Below, one piece after another: positions 33,793 through 44,911 of a stretch of DNA of 64,000 nt (positions within the stretch are counted from its first letter, which is position 1; each line of letters begins with the position of its first letter). The stretch comes from Neoarius graeffei (lineage: Eukaryota > Chordata > Actinopteri > Siluriformes > Ariidae), in the NCBI RefSeq assembly GCF_027579695.1, contig NC_083587.1:51763021-51827020 (forward strand), given 5' to 3'. Position numbers and translations under genes: made by a program. The notes under the pieces are model-generated. The model was not told the origin of the DNA, did not search any database, and worked only from the letters and a program-made list of their open reading frames with translations.

Positions 33793-33833
33793 GTTATTTA
33801 TTTATTTATTTATTTATTTATTTCCTTCCAAAA
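33793..33833. repeat. (TTTA)n microsatellite
   Basis: About eight TTTA units start right at the end of the 3' LTR of element C. They may have obscured the target duplication. Confidence 0.9.
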
Positions 33834-34925
33834 GTTGGTCAGTTTCAGATGAAATTGTGACCACTGGTAACGACAGACAAAAGAAGCTCCCTGACCCAAG
33901 ATGAGTGACCTTCACCTATTTTTCAAGGTCACAGAGCACATTTTTTGTTTTTTTGTTGAAAATCTCATTTCATTTATTTCAGTATCTACTAATACGTCCA
34001 TCTCATCAAATGGGGGAACCAACCTGACTTCTCTGCTAGCACAAAACTTGCTAGCCTTTCCTGGGTCTGTTTTTCCAAGCTTCGCTAACTCTATTGTTCT
34101 CCAATTTTTCTCTTTCCATCACCATTCTCTCTCTTTCCTTTTCCTCTCTTTCTCTTTCCAGTGCCATTCTCTCTTTTTCCATCTCTAATTTCTCTCATTC
34201 AAACTTTACTTGTCTCTCTTTTTCTTCTCTCTCTTTCCAATCTCAATTTCTCTAATTCAAACTGTCTTTTTCTTTTTCTTTCTCATCCACGTGTTCTTTT
34301 TCTCTTTCCAATGCTCGAAAAACCTCATGCCTGATCATCCCAGATGACTAAAGTCTGTGCAAGGACGAGTAAAACTTTAATGGTAATCGTCTGATCGGAC
34401 GACAAAAGTTAGTGTTGGCAACCTAAGCAACACAGGCGCTAAGAGAGCAGGGAACCAGTCTAAAGTAGCTCGTCTCGTTTCACGGGAAATGCATTAAAAA
34501 GTTTGATTCATCAGCACGACAATATATAAAAGTACAAAAATATTTTGAGGAAATCATTCAAATTTCCTTGTTTTTGGTTATAATTCATCGAAGTATGAGC
34601 GTGTTCGAGTGTACTGGAAAAGCTCGGCTCAGAGGGGTCCATGTAATGACGTAATTATACCAATTGGCTAAGGCTGATGAGGGTCAAGGGCATCGTGTGC
34701 CAGCAGCGCGGTTGAAGCAGGCAGGTGTCAAACTTGGAACTTTTATATCACGATTCGATTAATATTAAATGATATCACCAAAAAATTTTCCTTACCTCTA
34801 AACAGTATATATTACGATTTTTAATTGTTTTTGATGATTTCATATATTTCGTAATTATATCATTTTTATTTTCTAAATATTTCTCAACATACCGCCATTG
34901 CAGCACGGGAGCCTGTGATTGGTGG
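33834..34925. other. Gene-free stretch with pyrimidine-rich tract
   Basis: Between about 34090 and 34320 the plus strand is dominated by CTCTTTCC-type repeats. No coding signal or transposon end was recognised. From about 34930 sequence similar to 13440 onward begins. Confidence 0.5.
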
Positions 34926-35429
34926 ACAGTTCATACTGAGTACAGAAAAAAATATGGCTGCAGACACATTAACTGCATATCTGCGAATTAAAATGAACTG
35001 TGATGAGGAGCTGGGTCCGTCTCAGAAACCGGTCTCTCATTTGGGACATTATGGTCAAAAAATAAATTTTCTAATTTTACTATTTTTTTTTTGCATTTAC
35101 CTAACACTCAATGTTTCTTTTGTCATGTTGAATAAGAATAAAGATAGTATCTTGCTTTATCTGGCCTCCACTGTGGAACATTTTTTTTTTTTAATTACAA
35201 TTCAAATGCTTTTGTAAAATTGATTTCCATATAAAATAACTACATCATGAAGAATTAAAGCCCCTCCTTCACAGAGGAGTGAAAATATTGAATAAATTTC
35301 CTCTTTTTGATTGCTTGGGTTAAAAATGCCAAGTTATGATGACTGAATTGATTATTCACTTAAATATGAATATGATGATGCATTTTGGGTATTTGATATG
35401 GCGAAATAGGACAATAGGACACAATGGAA

Positions 35430-37191
35430 CAGGGTATCTGCACATTTTTCAAGTACAAATTTAAAGACTTTTAAGACCTTTTCAAGACCTCTAAATGGAA
35501 AAATTAAGACTGTACCATGGCAAAGAAAATGATAAATACGACAACTTAAAACTGTTTTCTGCAATAGTTTTTTTACTAACTTTAAGAAGAATGCACCCAA
35601 TTGGTGAACAACAGGGTGCATCAGTGGCAACTGTTAGACATGCAAACAGCTGAAGCAAAGTCGTGTGTTTTGGGCCTGCAGAACTACTGTAGCAGCAAGG
35701 AGAAGACTGGTGTTTACTGGAGAACACACCATGAATCATTTCAAAAACGAAAACAATAAACGGCAAGTAGAACCAGCTGAACAACCTTAGCCGGCATTAT
35801 TTCAATCCCCAAAGATTATCTTTGATGATGTGTCATTTTGTGTCCGACAGCAAAATCAGTCTGAGTGTCGTACAGTATACAGCTGGCTGAGGAAGTTCTC
35901 GAGTATCTTCTGCATTATAGCAGGTAAAAGCATAAACCTGTTTATGCAGTCATACAATCATCAGAGCGTTACATTAAACACAGAAAAACAACTGTCACCT
36001 TTCATAACCTCATCTCATCTCATTATCTCTAGCCGCTTTATCCTGTTCTACAGGGTCACAGGCAAGCTGGAGCCTATCCCAGCTGACTACGGGCGAAAGG
36101 CTATTATTAGTAGTACAGTTATTTTATATCAATGTTCACTATTTAAAAAAAATTTCTATAATCCATGAGTATTTGTTTGTATTCTACCAAATACTACTTT
36201 TTAATAATTTGTAATAATTTTTAATAACTTAATTTTATAACATTTAATAATCCCTAGTACTTATTAATCACTAATTCATAAATAGTAATGATTAATAATC
36301 AATAATAATTACTATTACTACTAATTATTATTCGTGGTTGTTAATATTTTATTCTTATTATATTAAAAACACTGTTGTAGATAAGTAATAAAACTAAAAA
36401 AACTTTTTGTACAAATTATTTATATTGTACTATATTTAGAATTATTCTATTTTCTGGGAGTTCTTTTAAATTGAGTTTTGAAATAAAGGTTGTTTATATA
36501 TTTATATTAAACTTAGTACAATAAACAATGTTAATTATGTAAAAAAATGATGTTAATCATTATTATTATTAGTATTTCCTATAAGCCCCATTTTCCACCT
36601 GACTCTTGTGCGCATGCGCGAACCCCCCTGTGTTTCACTCCGGAGCGCTTAACCTCTAACACACACGGGCGCCTCGTGTCCGTGAAAAACCAGTTTCCCA
36701 GTCCGCCGTGTCCCCAGCGCTGCGTTATCATCTTTAAACACATTTGTGCGATCCAGCGCTTTTTATCGCAAACGATTCTTCTCCTTATTTTGGGGGTATT
36801 TGTCATCCCTCAACCACTTGTCATTAAACAGACATCTTCCCATAATTATCAACGCTTTCTAGCGTCTGCGCAAACTACCTGCGTATCTCTCAGTCTTCAC
36901 AACCACCACACCACACTTCCTCCAGTAGCCTCCTAACGTTAGTTCTTGATCTATGGAATGCACAGAATGCACAGAACCCGTGCTGCCCCAAAAGGTACGC
37001 TGGTCACTTTTAAAATTACGGTTTAAAAAAATACCCCAAACCGGATGGAGACATTTCACTCGTTCGGTCCAATATTAAATTTAATACCTCCCTTTCGAAA
37101 ATTCCAGTCATTCCAAACAATTTAAGACGTTTTTAGGCCTTGAAAACCGAAAGTTGTATTTAAGACTTTTTAAGGACCCGCGGGAACCCTG
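35430..37191. mobile_element. hAT-like TIR element, block X2 (complete ends)
   Basis: It begins CAGGGTATCTGCAC and ends GCGGGAACCCTG. ATGGAA is repeated at both sides (35424-35429 and 37192-37197); hAT normally gives 8 bp, so the family is uncertain. The interior has no transposase. An AT-rich stretch (36110-36570) and a SINE tail fragment lie inside. Related blocks are X1 (13924-15465) and the copy-2 block ending at 52677. Confidence 0.65.
36010..36102 (-). mobile_element. SINE tail fragment
   Basis: Only the last part of the SINE body and its GATGAG tail remain, ending abruptly at CGGGCGAAAGG. The same truncated fragment with the same breakpoint is at 50273-50365. Confidence 0.85.
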
Positions 37192-37663
37192 ATGGAAAAA
37201 TCAAGAACACACCGGAAAGATGAGAATAACGGCGGTGGTAAAAGAACAGCGACTGTACCGGCTGAAGGTCGCGCGGGTCTCTGCTGCGGCGCACGAGCAA
37301 CGGGACATCACTACCGCACCGGATGGAGTGCAAGGCAGGGCAAAATGACTGGCCGTAGATTCGATCAAAAGTTCGATCTAAATTGACCATGGTTGCAAAA
37401 TATTGGCCAAAAATACGCAAACACTACGATATATGAAAGTAAGATGAAAAAGAAACATTCTATTGCCTTATACTGCAAGACTAAAACAAAATAAAACTGT
37501 CAAAACTCCCCTTTTCAGTGATAACGTCCGAACAGATCACTCGCGTAACAGAAAGACCGCAAATGGAAGCACAATCAACTTCTAACTGTTGGAGTGGAAA
37601 ATTCCATTCTACACATGCAAATTGTTAATGTGTCCTTTCCCGCACACAAATTACCCGCTACGG
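37192..37663. other. Gene-free stretch before copy 2
   Basis: No recognisable gene. A GC-rich patch at 37225-37345 gives a 64-codon open frame without motifs. Its counterpart, if any, lies left of the window. Confidence 0.45.
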
Positions 37664-38388
37664 CAGTGGCAGGTCCTGAAAATTTTCTTAGGAGGGGCAA
37701 CTTAGCCAATAATGTCACAAGGTGACTCATTCAACGGGTACATTATAGGTAGCCAGACATTATTGACTCTGTTTTCTCTCTGCATATCACAGTTCCATGC
37801 CACTTCTGTCCACTAGATGGCAGCACATTACAGAAATCTTTTCCCTGTAGCTACCTAAGCTATAGGCTGTGGTGTAAAGTTGCAAACAACATTCACAATT
37901 GAAGAATAGTTTGGCTCCACAATGAACAATTCCAATTACGCCCTATTCACATTATTTCAATATTGCATGATGTGAAATAGCCAAGAATGATATCTTTATA
38001 AAAGACATGTTCAACAACTAAATAAGAAAGGAAACCATATTTTTAAAAAATAATACATATTTATTTGCCAATCTTGAAAGTACTGTTCTACAGAATGTTC
38101 TGTAAATAGATTTTGTACTTCAAACTCCATGACCAGCAAGAATTTTACAGACTGTGCAACTTAAGGACAACAGGATAGTGCACTTACTGTAACAAAACAT
38201 TGTAAATAGTTGGCTAACATAACAATAGCAGTTGAATAAATAGATGAGTGGATCTTTAGATCTTGCAATTACTGGTATTTACCAAGGATATTACCAAAGT
38301 GCTAACTCTCAGAGCAAAGTGTGGCAAATATAAAAATGCACATTGAAAACATCAAAAGTCAACGGATTCTGTGACGTGTGTGTGTGTG

Positions 38389-39200
38389 AGTAAGTCACGA
38401 AGTCAACCAAACCCAGAAAAACACCACGGTGACTGGAGCCCTCAGTTTCGTCTTTGCCTCGTAGAGTTAACTCGAACACTCCACAAAATCTCACGCATTG
38501 GATGAGCCGGGGGGTGGCACGGTGGTGTAGTGGTTAGCGCTGTCGCCTCACAGCAAGAAGGTCCTGGGTTCGAGCCCCGGGGCCGGCGAGGGCCTTCTGT
38601 GTGGAGTTTGCATGTTCTCCCCGTGTCCGCGTGGGTTTCCTCCGGGTGCTCCGGTTTCCCCCACAGTCCAAAGACATGCAGGTTAGGTTAACTGGTGACT
38701 CTAAATTGACCGTAGGTGTGAATGTGAGTGTGAATGGTTGTCTGTGTGTCTATGTGTCAGCCCTGTGATGACCTGGCGACTTGTCCAGGGTGTACCCCGC
38801 CTTTCGCCCATAGTCAGCTGGGATAGGCTCCAGCTTGCCTGCGACCCTGTAGAAGGATAAAGCGGCTAGAGATAATGAGATGAGATGAGATGGATGAGCC
38901 GGTTTAATATGTGCCTGTTCTTGCTCACCTCATCGTTGTGGTGGCGAACTGCTAGCCTGTAGCCCTCATCCAGTTGTGTAGCGATGTTCACTCTCCCAAA
39001 AGCGGAAAATTTCAGGCAGCTGCCTATGTGAATCTTTGATGACTCGTGTTTTTTTATTTTCTCCAACAAATGATGCATGTCCGAAACTCCAGTGACCGTC
39101 CAAGCAGTGTTGTCCGTGGAGCCACCTCCAGGGTGGAAAAGTAAGCAGGGGGAGCAGAAAACCGCTGAAGCGTCCTTGCAGCCAGCTCGCCAGGATTTGT
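38389..39200 (-). pseudogene. hAT transposase fragment, copy 2 (SINE-split)
   Basis: Same fragment as 724-1150 (MHHLLEKIKKHESSKIH ... RFCGVFELTLRGKDETEGS). A SINE at 38511-38891 separates the two halves, and the GT run is short here. Dead. Confidence 0.72.
38511..38891 (+). mobile_element. tRNA-derived SINE, copy-2-specific
   Basis: Full-length SINE, head first (GGGGTGGCACGGTGGTGTAG), ending in GATGAGAT. It is bordered by the 11-bp direct repeat GGATGAGCCGG (38500-38510 and 38892-38902). Copy 1 has the single uninterrupted site near 835, so this insertion followed the duplication. Confidence 0.95.
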
Positions 39201-39287
39201 GCTAGTACCATGTTGAAGTAAAACCTCGAGTATATGATTTCCCCCCTTTGTCGAAATTTGTTTTATGTTTAGATTTGGTCAAGGGGG

Positions 39288-39601
39288 TGTGGCAGCGGGG
39301 GCGTGGTCAAGCGCCGGTCTGTGACAGGAGGGCGGAGTCAGGGAAGGTAAGTGGCAGAATCACTACACCTGACGGCAATTAACCTGTGTTTGTGTGTGTC
39401 TTCCCAGTGACCGCGCCCTATTTAGGGAAGGAGAGCGGAGAGCAGGGGAGCTCAGCGCCGGACGAGACGCTAGTCTGTGTCTCTAGTCTCCGAATAAAAC
39501 GTTGTTAAGACTGAAAAGTTTGACAATAAAAAAACCATATACGAACCTGATCTCTGTCCTGCTGTCCTCTGTGCTCCACCCACGCCTAGCGAACCGCTAC
39601 A
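39288..39601 (+). repeat. 5' LTR of element A, copy 2
   Basis: It begins TGTGGCAGCG and ends CGCTACA, with AATAAA about 110 bases before the end. It differs from the 3' LTR by two substitutions. Confidence 0.93.
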
Positions 39602-39602
39602 G

Positions 39603-39620
39603 TGGTGCCGAAACCTGGGA
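39603..39620 (+). other. Primer binding site, tRNA-Phe type, one mismatch
   Basis: TGGTGCCGAAACCTGGGA; copy 1 has the perfect CCCGGGA version. Confidence 0.75.
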
Positions 39621-39651
39621 ATTCAGAGTGGAGTACCAGCCGATCAGCCCC

Positions 39652-41817
39652 ATGGAGTCCTCCCCGTTCGCTGACCTGGTCAACGCCCTCGCCACGGCCC
39701 AGGAAAGCCAGCACCAGGCGCTCGTCACCCTCCAGAAGGAACAAGAGCGACGCTTCGAAGCCCTGGTGCTGTCCCAGCAGGAAGACCGCGAGGCGTTCCG
39801 GCACCTTCTCGCGTCAGCAGGGTCCACCAGCGCTCCGGCCGCGGGCCCGTCTCCCCTCACCGTCACCAAGATGGGTCCGCAGGACGACCCCGAGGCTTTC
39901 ATCACGCTATTCGAACAAGTCGCAGAAGCCTCGGGGTGGCCGATGGAGCAGCGCGCGGCGCGCCTCCTCCCCCTCCTAACGGGAGAGGTACAGCTGGCCG
40001 CGCTACAGCTCCCCGCAGACCACCGTCTGGCCTACGCGGACCTCCGGCGGGCCGTCCTCCAGCACGTGGGGCGCACTCCAGAGCAACAGTGCCAGCGCTT
40101 CTGCGCTTTGCGCTTGGAGGGAGTCGGCCGGGCGTTCGCGTTTGGCCAGCAGCTCCGGGACGCCTGCTGGCGGTGGTTGAGGGCGGACAACCATGACGCC
40201 GAGGGGATCATCGACCAGGTGGTGCTGGAACAATTCATCGCTCGCTTACCAGCAGGAACCGCGGAGTGGGTCCAGTGCCACCGCCCGGCGTCGCTGGATC
40301 AGGCAGTTGAGCTGGCGGAGGATCATTTGGCGGCTGTTCCGGTGGCAGGACAGCAGAAGGCGTCTTCTCTTCTCTTCTCTCTCTCCCCCTCCTTCTGTGT
40401 CCCGTCCTCGTCCCATTCCCCCACCGCGGAGACGGGGGCCGGCACCACCCCAGCCGGCCCGCCGCACTTGCAATGCCCTCCCGTTTCTCCCTTCTGCATC
40501 TGTCTCTCCCCCCCTCAGGTGAGTGAGCCCCAGAACACCGGTGCAGAGGGAAAGCCCGGGCCGGTTTGCTGGCGCTGCGGGGAGCCGGGCCACCTTCAAC
40601 AGCAGTGCACGGCAATGGAAGTGGGCGCGGTGGTTCGGATCCCCGATGCGCCAGAGGCCGCCCTTGATCGGGCCGGAGCGTATCGCATACCGGTGAGTAT
40701 CCAAGGGGCTACATATCAGGCGTTGGTGGATTCTGGTTGTAATCAGACCTCAATTCGCCAAAGCCTGGTGCAAAACGAGGCATTGGGGGGAGTACAGGGG
40801 GTGAAGGTGTTGTGTGTGCACGGGGATGTTCACCGCTACCCTTTGGTGTTGGTCCACATTTTTTTCAGAGGGGAAAAAGTTATAGTGAAGGCGGCGGTTA
40901 ATCCTCGCCTTACCCACTCTTTAATTTTGGGGACTGATTGGCCGGGATTTCGGGATTTGATGACACACTTAGTCAAGAGTGGGTCCTGCCATTTAACGGG
41001 GGGAGGTCCCGGTGTCGCTTTGGCGGGAGCAGCTGTCGCAGAGCCGTCTACGTCATCTCCGCGTCAGAGTGAGGAGCCGTCGGCCCCTCCTCTCTCTCTT
41101 GGGGAATCCCTCGCCAATTTCCCATTAGAGCAGTCGCGAGACGAGACTCTGCAACATGCGTTTGACCAAGTGAGAGTAATCGATGGTCAAACGCTCCAGC
41201 CGAACGCCACCCCGTCCTTCCCCTACTTCGCAATTATGAAGGATAGGTTATACCAAGTGACGCAGTACACTCAGACTAAAGAGCGAGTCACGCAACTTTT
41301 AATTCCAAAGAGCCGCCGGGAACTGGTATTCCAGGCGGCTCATTTTAATCCCATGGCTGGACACTTAGGGCAGGATAAGACACTAGCCCGAATAATGGCC
41401 CGATTCTATTGGCCGGGGATTCCCGGCGATGTTCGTAGGTGGTGCACGGCATGCCGCGAATGCCAGTTAGTAAATCCAGTGGCCATTCCAAAAGCGCCTT
41501 TGCGCCCCCTCCCATTAATCGAGGCCCCGTTTGAGAGAATTGGGATGGATCTCTTCGGGCCATTAGATCGGTCAGCACAAGGGTACCACTTTATATTAGT
41601 TCTGGTGGACTATGCAACGCGATACCCGGAAGCAGTGCCTCTGCGCAATATCTCAGCACGCAGTATTGCGGAGGCACTCATCCGCGTTATCTCCCGAGTT
41701 GGAATCCCGAAAGAGATTCTGACTGATCAAGGCACCACATTTATGTCACGGACACTGCACGAACTGTATGGGTTATTGGGGATTAAGCCGATCTGCACCA
41801 GCGTGTATCACCCATAA
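39652..41817 (+). pseudogene. gag-protease-integrase of element A, copy 2
   Basis: Open for 721 residues from ATG 39652 to TAA 41815-41817. Residues 10-55 look coiled coil. Residues 130-230 form a SCAN-like capsid (LRDACWRWLRADN, VLEQFIARLPAGTAEW). The CCHC knuckle is at 306-319 and the protease DSG at 360-362. The integrase HHCC finger (FNPMAGHLG ... CTACRECQL) follows, then catalytic Asp633 (GMDLFGPL) and Asp692 (LTDQGTTF). The stop falls in the YHP-stop-TDGLVERF segment, just before the catalytic glutamate, probably a former glutamine codon. Copy 1 shares this stop, so it predates the duplication. A read-through product cannot be excluded, but a second stop follows at 41965. Confidence 0.88.
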
Positions 41818-42390
41818 ACGGACGGTTTAGTGGAACGGTTCAATCACACCCTCAAAAATATCATTAAAAAATTCGTAAGTGAGGACGCACGTAATTGGGA
41901 TCAGTGGCTCGAGATGTTCTCAGTGCAAGAGGTCCCCCAAGCCTCCACGGGGTTCTCCCTGTTCTAATTATTATATGGGCGTAAGCCGCACGGCATCCTA
42001 GACGTGCTGCGGGAAAATTGGGAGGAGGGACCTTCACAAAGTAAGAACGAAATTCAATACGTTATGGACCTGCGCGCAAAACTCCACACGCTCACCCACC
42101 TAACCCAGGAGAATTTGCGGCGGGCCCAAGAACAGCAAGCCCGCCTGTACAACAAGGGTACGCGCCTTAGGGAGTTCACACCGGGAGATAAAGTACTCGT
42201 ACTGTTGCCCACATCGAGCTCCAAATTGATCGCCAAGTGGCAAGGGCCCTTTGAGGTCACACGGCGAGTCGGGGACGTCGACTATGAGGTGAGGCGAACG
42301 GGCAAGGGTGGGGCACTACAAATTTACCACCTCAACCTACTTAAACTCTGGAATGAGGAGGTCCCCATGGCATTGGTGTCGGTGGTTCCG
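41818..42390 (+). pseudogene. Integrase C-terminal part of element A, copy 2
   Basis: Same frame as above. TDGLVERFNHTLKNIIKKF contains the expected catalytic glutamate, followed by a second TAA at 41965-41967 (between GFSLF and LLYGRKPHG). From 42004 the frame is open: an alpha-helical stretch, then PGDKVLVLLPTSSSKLI, KWQGPFEV and YHLNLLKLWNEE, the integrase C-terminal beta-rich module. It runs without a break into reverse transcriptase. Confidence 0.83.
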
Positions 42391-42449
42391 GAGAAGGCGG
42401 AGCTGGGGCCGGAGGTTCAAAAGGGGGCATTAGCATCACGCACCTCTCC

Positions 42450-43850
42450 GGTCCCCTGTGGAGACCACCTCTCCCCGATCCAACTCACCGAGGTCGCCCA
42501 GTTGCAGACCGAGTTTTCAGATATGTTCTCGCCCCTGCCCGGTCGCACTAACCTCATAGAGCACCACATAGAGACGCCCCCGGGGGTAGTAGTACGTAGC
42601 CGCCCTTACAAGCTACCCGAACACAAAAAAAAGGTGGTTCAGGAAGAACTTGAGACCATGCTCAAAATGGGCATCGTCAAGGAGTCCCACAGTGACTGGA
42701 GCAGCCCGGTGGTCTTGGTACCCAAGGCCAACGGGTCGGTCCGGTTCTGTGTGGACTATAGAAAAGTCAATGCGGTGTCTAAATTCGATGCGTACCCGAT
42801 GCCTCGTATTGATGAGTTGCTCAATCGACTCGGCACTGCTCGCTTTTATTCGACGCTGGATTTGACGAAGGGATATTGGCAGATCCCCTTGACTCCACTA
42901 TCCCGAGAAAAAACGGCCTTTTCCACACCGTTTGGTTTACACCAATTCGTCACCCTTCCGTTTGGGCTGTTTGGGGCGCCCGCTACGTTTCAGCGGCTGA
43001 TGGGCAGAGTCCTCCACCCTCACGCCACTTATGCGGCCGCCTATCTAGATGACATCATCATCTATAGTAATGACTGGCAGAGGCACCTCGAACATCTGAG
43101 GGCCGTCCTTAGGTCGCTGAGACGAGCGGGGCTCACAGCCAACCCAAAGAAGTGTGCGATTGGGCGGGTGGAAGTACGGTATCTGGGCTTCCACTTGGGC
43201 AACGGACAGGTGCGTCCCCAAATTAATAAGACGGCAGCGATTGCGGCCTGCCCGAGGCCCAAGACCAAAAAGGGGGTGAGACAGTTCCTGGGGCTGGCTG
43301 GCTATTACCGTAGGTTTATACCTAATTATTCGGACGTCACCAGCCCGCTGACTGATCTCACTAAAAAGGGGGCACCAGATCCGGTCCAGTGGACGGAGCA
43401 ATGCCAGCGGGCTTTTTCTGAAGTGAAGGCTGCACTGTGTGGGGGGCCACTTTTACACTCCCCTGACTTTTCTCTCCCCTTTGTGTTGCAGACCGATGTG
43501 TCAGACAGAGGGCTGGGGGCGGTTTTGTCCCAGGAGGGGGAGGGGGAGGACCGCCCCATCCTGTACATTAGCAGGAAGCTGTCAGTGCGTGAGGGGCGCT
43601 ACAGCACGATCGAGAGTGTCTGGCGATCAAGTGGGCGGTCCTCGCCCTCCGTTACTACCTGCTGGGGCGCCCTTTCACCCTCTGTTCGGACCATGCGCCC
43701 CTCCAGTGGCTCCACCGCATGAAGGATGCCAACGCGCGGATCACCCGTTGGTATCTGGCACTCCAACCCTTCAATTTTAAGGTGGTCCACAGGCCGGGGG
43801 CGCAGATGGTCGTGGCGGACTTCCTCTCCCGTCAAGGGGGGGGGGGGGAG
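42450..43850 (+). pseudogene. Reverse transcriptase and RNase H of element A, copy 2
   Basis: Reverse transcriptase is complete: VRFCVDYRKVNAVSKF, LDLTKGYWQIPLTPLSREKT, YLDD at 43042-43053 followed by IIIYS, LGFHLGNGQVRPQINKTAA, and QFLGLAGYYRRF. RNase H begins LQTDVSDRGLGAVLSQ. A short deletion near 43615 (ATCGAGAGTGTCTGG) shifts the frame. The rest of RNase H continues in another frame (KWAVLALRYYLLGR, DANARITRWYLALQPFNFKV, VADFLSRQ) to about 43850. Copy 1 has a different indel at the same spot, so the short GA run is unstable. Confidence 0.88.
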
Positions 43851-43882
43851 TCGGCTGCAGGCCGGACGGCCGCCCGGCCTGA

Positions 43883-43899
43883 GTCGGGCGGTGGGGATA
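43883..43899 (+). other. Polypurine tract region of element A
   Basis: The G-rich GTCGGGCGGTGGGGATA directly precedes the 3' LTR. Confidence 0.65.
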
Positions 43900-44213
43900 T
43901 GTGGCAGCGGGGGCGTGGTCAAGCGCCGGTCTGTGACAGGAGGGCGGAGTCAGGGAAGGTAAGTGGCAGAATCACTACACCTGACGGCAATTAACCTGTG
44001 TTTGTGTGTGTCTTCCCAGTGACCGCGCCCTATTTTGGGAAGGAGAGCGGAGAGCAGGGGAGCTCAGCGCCGGACGAGACGCTAGTCTGTGTCTCTAGTC
44101 TCCGAATAAAACGTTGTTAAGACTGAAAAGTTTGACAATAAAAAAACCATATACGAACCTGATCTCTGTCCTGCCGTCCTCTGTGCTCCACCCACGCCTA
44201 GCGAACCGCTACA
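43900..44213 (+). repeat. 3' LTR of element A, copy 2
   Basis: 314 bp, TGTGGCAGCG to CGCTACA, followed by the GGGGG target duplication. Deleted in copy 1. Confidence 0.93.
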
Positions 44214-44911
44214 GGGGGTCCAGCTTGTTTTGTTGCCAATTTAGCTCGATTTGATCGCTGACTAAATGGAACTTCTTTTAAGCACCGCACTGAATTGCTT
44301 TCCGCATCCATCTCACCTCAGAAACTGAGAGGATCGAACGCAACTTTGCCGCGCTTCGCAGTGACGTAAGCACGTTAGGGCAAGCCCCCCCGGAACCCAT
44401 AGAGATTGCATTGAAGTGTCAGTTAGGAGAAAAAAATATTAACATGGGACTCTATCAGTGAACTCTTGGGCGATTTTCAACGTGACTGAAATCGCCCCAA
44501 AAAGGGCGGTACTCTAGAAGCAAGACCACCCTGATTGGACAATGATACCCAGAGACAGATTAAAATGGCCTAGAGGAGCACTGGTGAAAGTTTGTTTAAA
44601 AACAAAAACTTTTTTTTCGTTTTGGCAGTGCGTCGCCCAATCGCCCTTATGCACCACCCGCCCTTGCGCTACGGTTAAAAAATAGACCACAACTCATTTT
44701 ATAGCTCAGAAATTCATACAATACCAGCTACCATCGTAACATATTCTGTAAGAAACATATTCTATACCTAACTTTCAGCTTTCGTTTTAAAAAACAAAAT
44801 CACAGATTTATAACTAAATTTCTATATGGCATAGTGATTGTAAGTTACTACTTTTGGTGAGGTAGTGACCTTGACCCTGAGGCTTTCCGTTTAGATCAAA
44901 ACACACAATCG

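Larger units (their letters stand above)
39288..44213 (+). mobile_element. Gypsy element A, copy 2, full-length (Gmr1-like)
   Basis: It has 314-bp LTRs at both ends, differing at two positions, and the target duplication GGGGG (39283-39287, 44214-44218). The order is gag, protease, integrase, reverse transcriptase, RNase H in one frame broken by two TAA codons and a late frameshift. The total is 4926 bp. Gypsy elements usually place integrase last; the integrase-first order marks the Gmr1 group of deuterostome elements. Confidence 0.92.
37664..44666. mobile_element. hAT transposon, copy 2, with nested SINE and element A
   Basis: It starts CAGTGGCAGG at 37664, preceded by CGCTACGG (37656-37663), and ends ...CCGCCCTTG at 44666, followed by CGCTACGG (44667-44674). 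The exact 8-bp duplication supports hAT. Nested inside are a SINE (38511-38891) and gypsy A (39288-44213). Removing these leaves about 1.7 kb. Confidence 0.82.

Noticed and set aside
22957-33797. Perfect target-site duplication for element C
   Set aside because: Flanks GTGA and GTTA differ at one base, and a TTTA microsatellite abuts the right side.
38511-38600. tRNA gene (cloverleaf-like head with A and B boxes)
   Set aside because: It is the head of a SINE found many times here, always followed by the same body and tail; it lacks a proper acceptor stem end.
41815-41817. Read-through stop codon regulating element A
   Set aside because: It interrupts the integrase catalytic core and a second stop follows; gag and protease are already in the same frame.
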